This document shows positions 24,179-25,808 of a stretch of DNA of 25,808 nt, one piece after another. The number at the start of each line of letters is the position of its first letter. The first letter of the stretch is position 1. The DNA comes from Actinomycetes bacterium. GTDB lineage: Bacteria > Actinomycetota > Acidimicrobiia > Acidimicrobiales > CADCSY01. The stretch is from positions 1 through 25,808 of the forward strand of contig JAODBP010000190.1 of the NCBI GenBank assembly GCA_025464025.1, read 5' to 3'. The translations under genes were made by a program, and so were the position numbers. The notes under the pieces were generated by a model. The model did no database searches, was not told the origin of the DNA, and worked only from the letters and a program-made list of their open reading frames with translations.

Positions 24179-25129
24179 ATGAACGCCCTCGCATCAGTCG
24201 GCACCGACGGCCTCCCTCCGTGGACGCCGACGGTCGGCGGCACGCCGCTGCGTGTCCCGCCCGTCGACGCGGTGATGCTCGAGGCCCGGGCCGCATCGTT
24301 CGCCGGCCGCTCGATCAAGAAGGACGCGAAGCTCCGGGCCCTCCGGCTGCTCGTCGCCTGTTGCGACCTCACCACGCTCGAGGGCGCCGACACCCCGGGC
24401 AAGGTCCAGTCGCTGTGCGCCAAGGCCCGGCGGCCCGACCCCACCGATCCGACCGTGCCGCCGGTCGGCGCCGTGTGCGTCTACCCCACGCTCGTGCCCG
24501 TCGCCGTCGAGGCGCTGCGGGGCACCGACGTCGGCATCGCCAGCGTCGCCGGCGCCTTCCCGAGCGGGCTCGGCCCCCGGGAGGTGCGGCTCGACGAGGT
24601 GCGCTGGGCCGTCGAGGCCGGGGCCACCGAGATCGACATGGTGCTCAACCGCTCGGCCTTCCTCTCCGGCGACTACCGCACGGCGTTCGACGACATCGTC
24701 GCCACCAAGGAGGCCAGCGGCCCGGCCCACCTCAAGGTGATCCTCGAGACGGGCGAGCTCGGCACCTACGACCTGGTGCGGCGGGCGTCGGCCCTCGCCA
24801 TGGCCGCCGGCGCCGACTTCATCAAGACCTCGACCGGCAAGGTCGGGGTGAGCTCGACGCTGCCGTTCGCCCTGGTGATGGCGGAGGCCATCCGCGACTT
24901 CGCCGACCAGACCGGCCGCCAGATCGGGTTCAAGGCGGCCGGCGGGGTGCGCACGGCCAAGCAGGGCTGGCAGTACCTCGTGCTCATGCAGGAGGTGCTC
25001 GGGCCCGAGTGGCTGACGCCGTCGATGTTCCGCATCGGCGCGTCGAGCATGCTCAACGACGTGCTGATGCAGCTCCAGTTCCAACGTTCGGGTCACTACG
25101 CCCGGCCCGAGCACGTGAGCGTGGACTAG
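24179..25129 (+). CDS. deoC: Deoxyribose-phosphate aldolase
   Basis: Cleaves 2-deoxyribose-5-phosphate to glyceraldehyde-3-phosphate and acetaldehyde. The TIM-barrel sequence shows LRALRLLVACCDLTTLEGADT, AVCVYPTLVPVA, VAGAFPSGLG, EIDMVLNRSAFLSGDY, LKVILETGELG, the Schiff-base lysine K216 in FIKTSTGKVG, and second lysine K252 in GFKAAGGVRT. At 316 residues it is of the longer DeoC type, with an N-terminal extension compared with the roughly 220-260-residue forms. No Shine-Dalgarno site precedes ATG 24179, so translation may depend on readthrough of the preceding gap. Its stop overlaps the next start by one base (TAGTG). Confidence 0.94.
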   Translation: MNALASVGTDGLPPWTPTVGGTPLRVPPVDAVMLEARAASFAGRSIKKDAKLRALRLLVACCDLTTLEGADTPGKVQSLCAKARRPDPTDPTVPPVGAVCVYPTLVPVAVEALRGTDVGIASVAGAFPSGLGPREVRLDEVRWAVEAGATEIDMVLNRSAFLSGDYRTAFDDIVATKEASGPAHLKVILETGELGTYDLVRRASALAMAAGADFIKTSTGKVGVSSTLPFALVMAEAIRDFADQTGRQIGFKAAGGVRTAKQGWQYLVLMQEVLGPEWLTPSMFRIGASSMLNDVLMQLQFQRSGHYARPEHVSVD

Positions 25130-25808
25130 TGGCCGACCTCGAACCCGTGAGTGGCTTCATCGAGTACGCGCCGTCGCGCGAGTCGACCGACATCGTCACG
25201 ATCAAGGACACCTACCAGCTGTTCATCGGCGGGAAGTTCGTCGACGCCAAGGCGGGCGGCACGTTCACCACCATCAACCCGGCCACCGAGGCGCCGCTGG
25301 CCCAGGTGGCCGACGCCGGCGCCGACGACGTCGAGGCGGCGGTGAAGGCGGCCCGGAAGGCCTTTCCGAAGTGGGCGAAGCTGGCGCCGAGCGAGCGGGC
25401 CAAGGTCGTCTACCGGATCGCCCGCCAGCTGCAGGAGCGGGCCCGCGAGTTCGCCGTGCTGGAGACGCTCGACGGTGGCAAGCCGATCAAGGAGTCGCGC
25501 GACGTCGACGTGCCCCTCGCCGCCGCGCACTTCTTCTACTACGCCGGTTGGGCGGACAAGCTCGAGTGGGCGTTCGCCAACCGGCGTCCGGTGCCGGTCG
25601 GCGTCGTCGGCCAGATCATCCCGTGGAACTTCCCGCTGCTGATGGCGGCGTGGAAGCTGGCGCCGGCGCTCGCCACCGGGAACACGGTCGTGCTGAAGCC
25701 GGCGGAGACGACGCCGCTCACCGCGCTGCTGCTGGCCGCGGTGCTGCAGGAGGCCGAGGTCCCGCCGGGCGTGGTCAACATCGTCACGGGCGCGGGAGCG
25801 ACCGGGGC
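25129..25808 (+). CDS. Aldehyde dehydrogenase, N-terminal part (runs off window)
   Basis: The frame from GTG 25129 is open to the right edge, giving 226 residues. It has the ALDH N-terminal and NAD-binding regions: LFIGGKFVDAKAGGTFTTINPATEAPLAQV, ARKAFPKWAKLAPSERAKVVYRIARQLQER, the conserved PWNFPLLM (with the catalytic-site Asn), LKPAETTPLTALLLA, and the start of the Rossmann loop at VVNIVTGAGATG. The catalytic cysteine lies beyond the window. The GTG shares a base with the deoC stop, so the products are made together. Oxidation of the acetaldehyde released by DeoC is the obvious role; this is inferred from context. Confidence 0.9.
   Translation, partial: MADLEPVSGFIEYAPSRESTDIVTIKDTYQLFIGGKFVDAKAGGTFTTINPATEAPLAQVADAGADDVEAAVKAARKAFPKWAKLAPSERAKVVYRIARQLQERAREFAVLETLDGGKPIKESRDVDVPLAAAHFFYYAGWADKLEWAFANRRPVPVGVVGQIIPWNFPLLMAAWKLAPALATGNTVVLKPAETTPLTALLLAAVLQEAEVPPGVVNIVTGAGATG

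Overview
The window is very GC-rich, compact bacterial DNA. A long co-directional run of genes joined by 1-8 nt overlaps, frequent GTG starts, and actinobacterial-type genes (LCP protein, MtrA-like direct repeat, MetX plus cystathionine gamma-synthase-family pair, PAS/GAF/PP2C phosphatase) suggest a high-GC actinobacterium. Acidimicrobiia would fit, but this is an inference from gene resemblance, not from a marker gene.

Region 1 (1-5257) is one end of an integrated conjugative or mobilizable element that continues past the left edge. It consists of a tyrosine integrase beside the 3' end of a tRNA-Gly(GCC) gene, an AlpA-type excisionase, a winged-helix protein, a possible 73-residue ORF, and a large MobF (TrwC/TraA-type) relaxase-helicase open to position 1. 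The genes from the excisionase to the relaxase overlap by 4-7 nt as one translationally coupled operon on the minus strand. Base composition is visibly less GC-extreme than in the rest of the window. The tRNA end carries a UUCG hairpin and a cluster of short repeated boxes that could bind recombinase or excisionase.

Region 2 (5330-17054) is chromosome. A plus-strand alpha/beta hydrolase converges on a minus-strand run about 10 kb long. In order of transcription the run is: DEAD-box RNA helicase; N6-adenine-type DNA methyltransferase (apparently starting at CTG); a protein with two aspartyl-protease-like halves plus PDZ; MetX; a cystathionine gamma-synthase-family enzyme; a lipoprotein; an LCP cell-wall ligase; an Fpg/Nei DNA glycosylase with an altered zinc-finger ligand set; a Thr-rich membrane protein; a 71-residue unknown; and a DUF4202 protein. 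A strong hairpin ends the run.

Region 3 (17055-22460) holds a secreted coiled-coil VanY-type peptidase behind a direct repeat resembling an MtrA-type site. It is followed on the minus strand by a PP2C (SpoIIE-type) signalling protein, an alpha/beta hydrolase and a membrane-anchored protein of unknown function.

Region 4 (22466-25808) is a plus-strand nucleoside/deoxyribose-catabolism cluster: an alpha-D-phosphohexomutase-family sugar mutase, DeoC, and an aldehyde dehydrogenase that runs off the right edge.

The least expected observation is a roughly 65-bp repeat in two unrelated intergenic gaps (9281-9342 and 24081-24146). In both cases it begins at the stop codon of the upstream gene and occupies most of the gap to the next gene.
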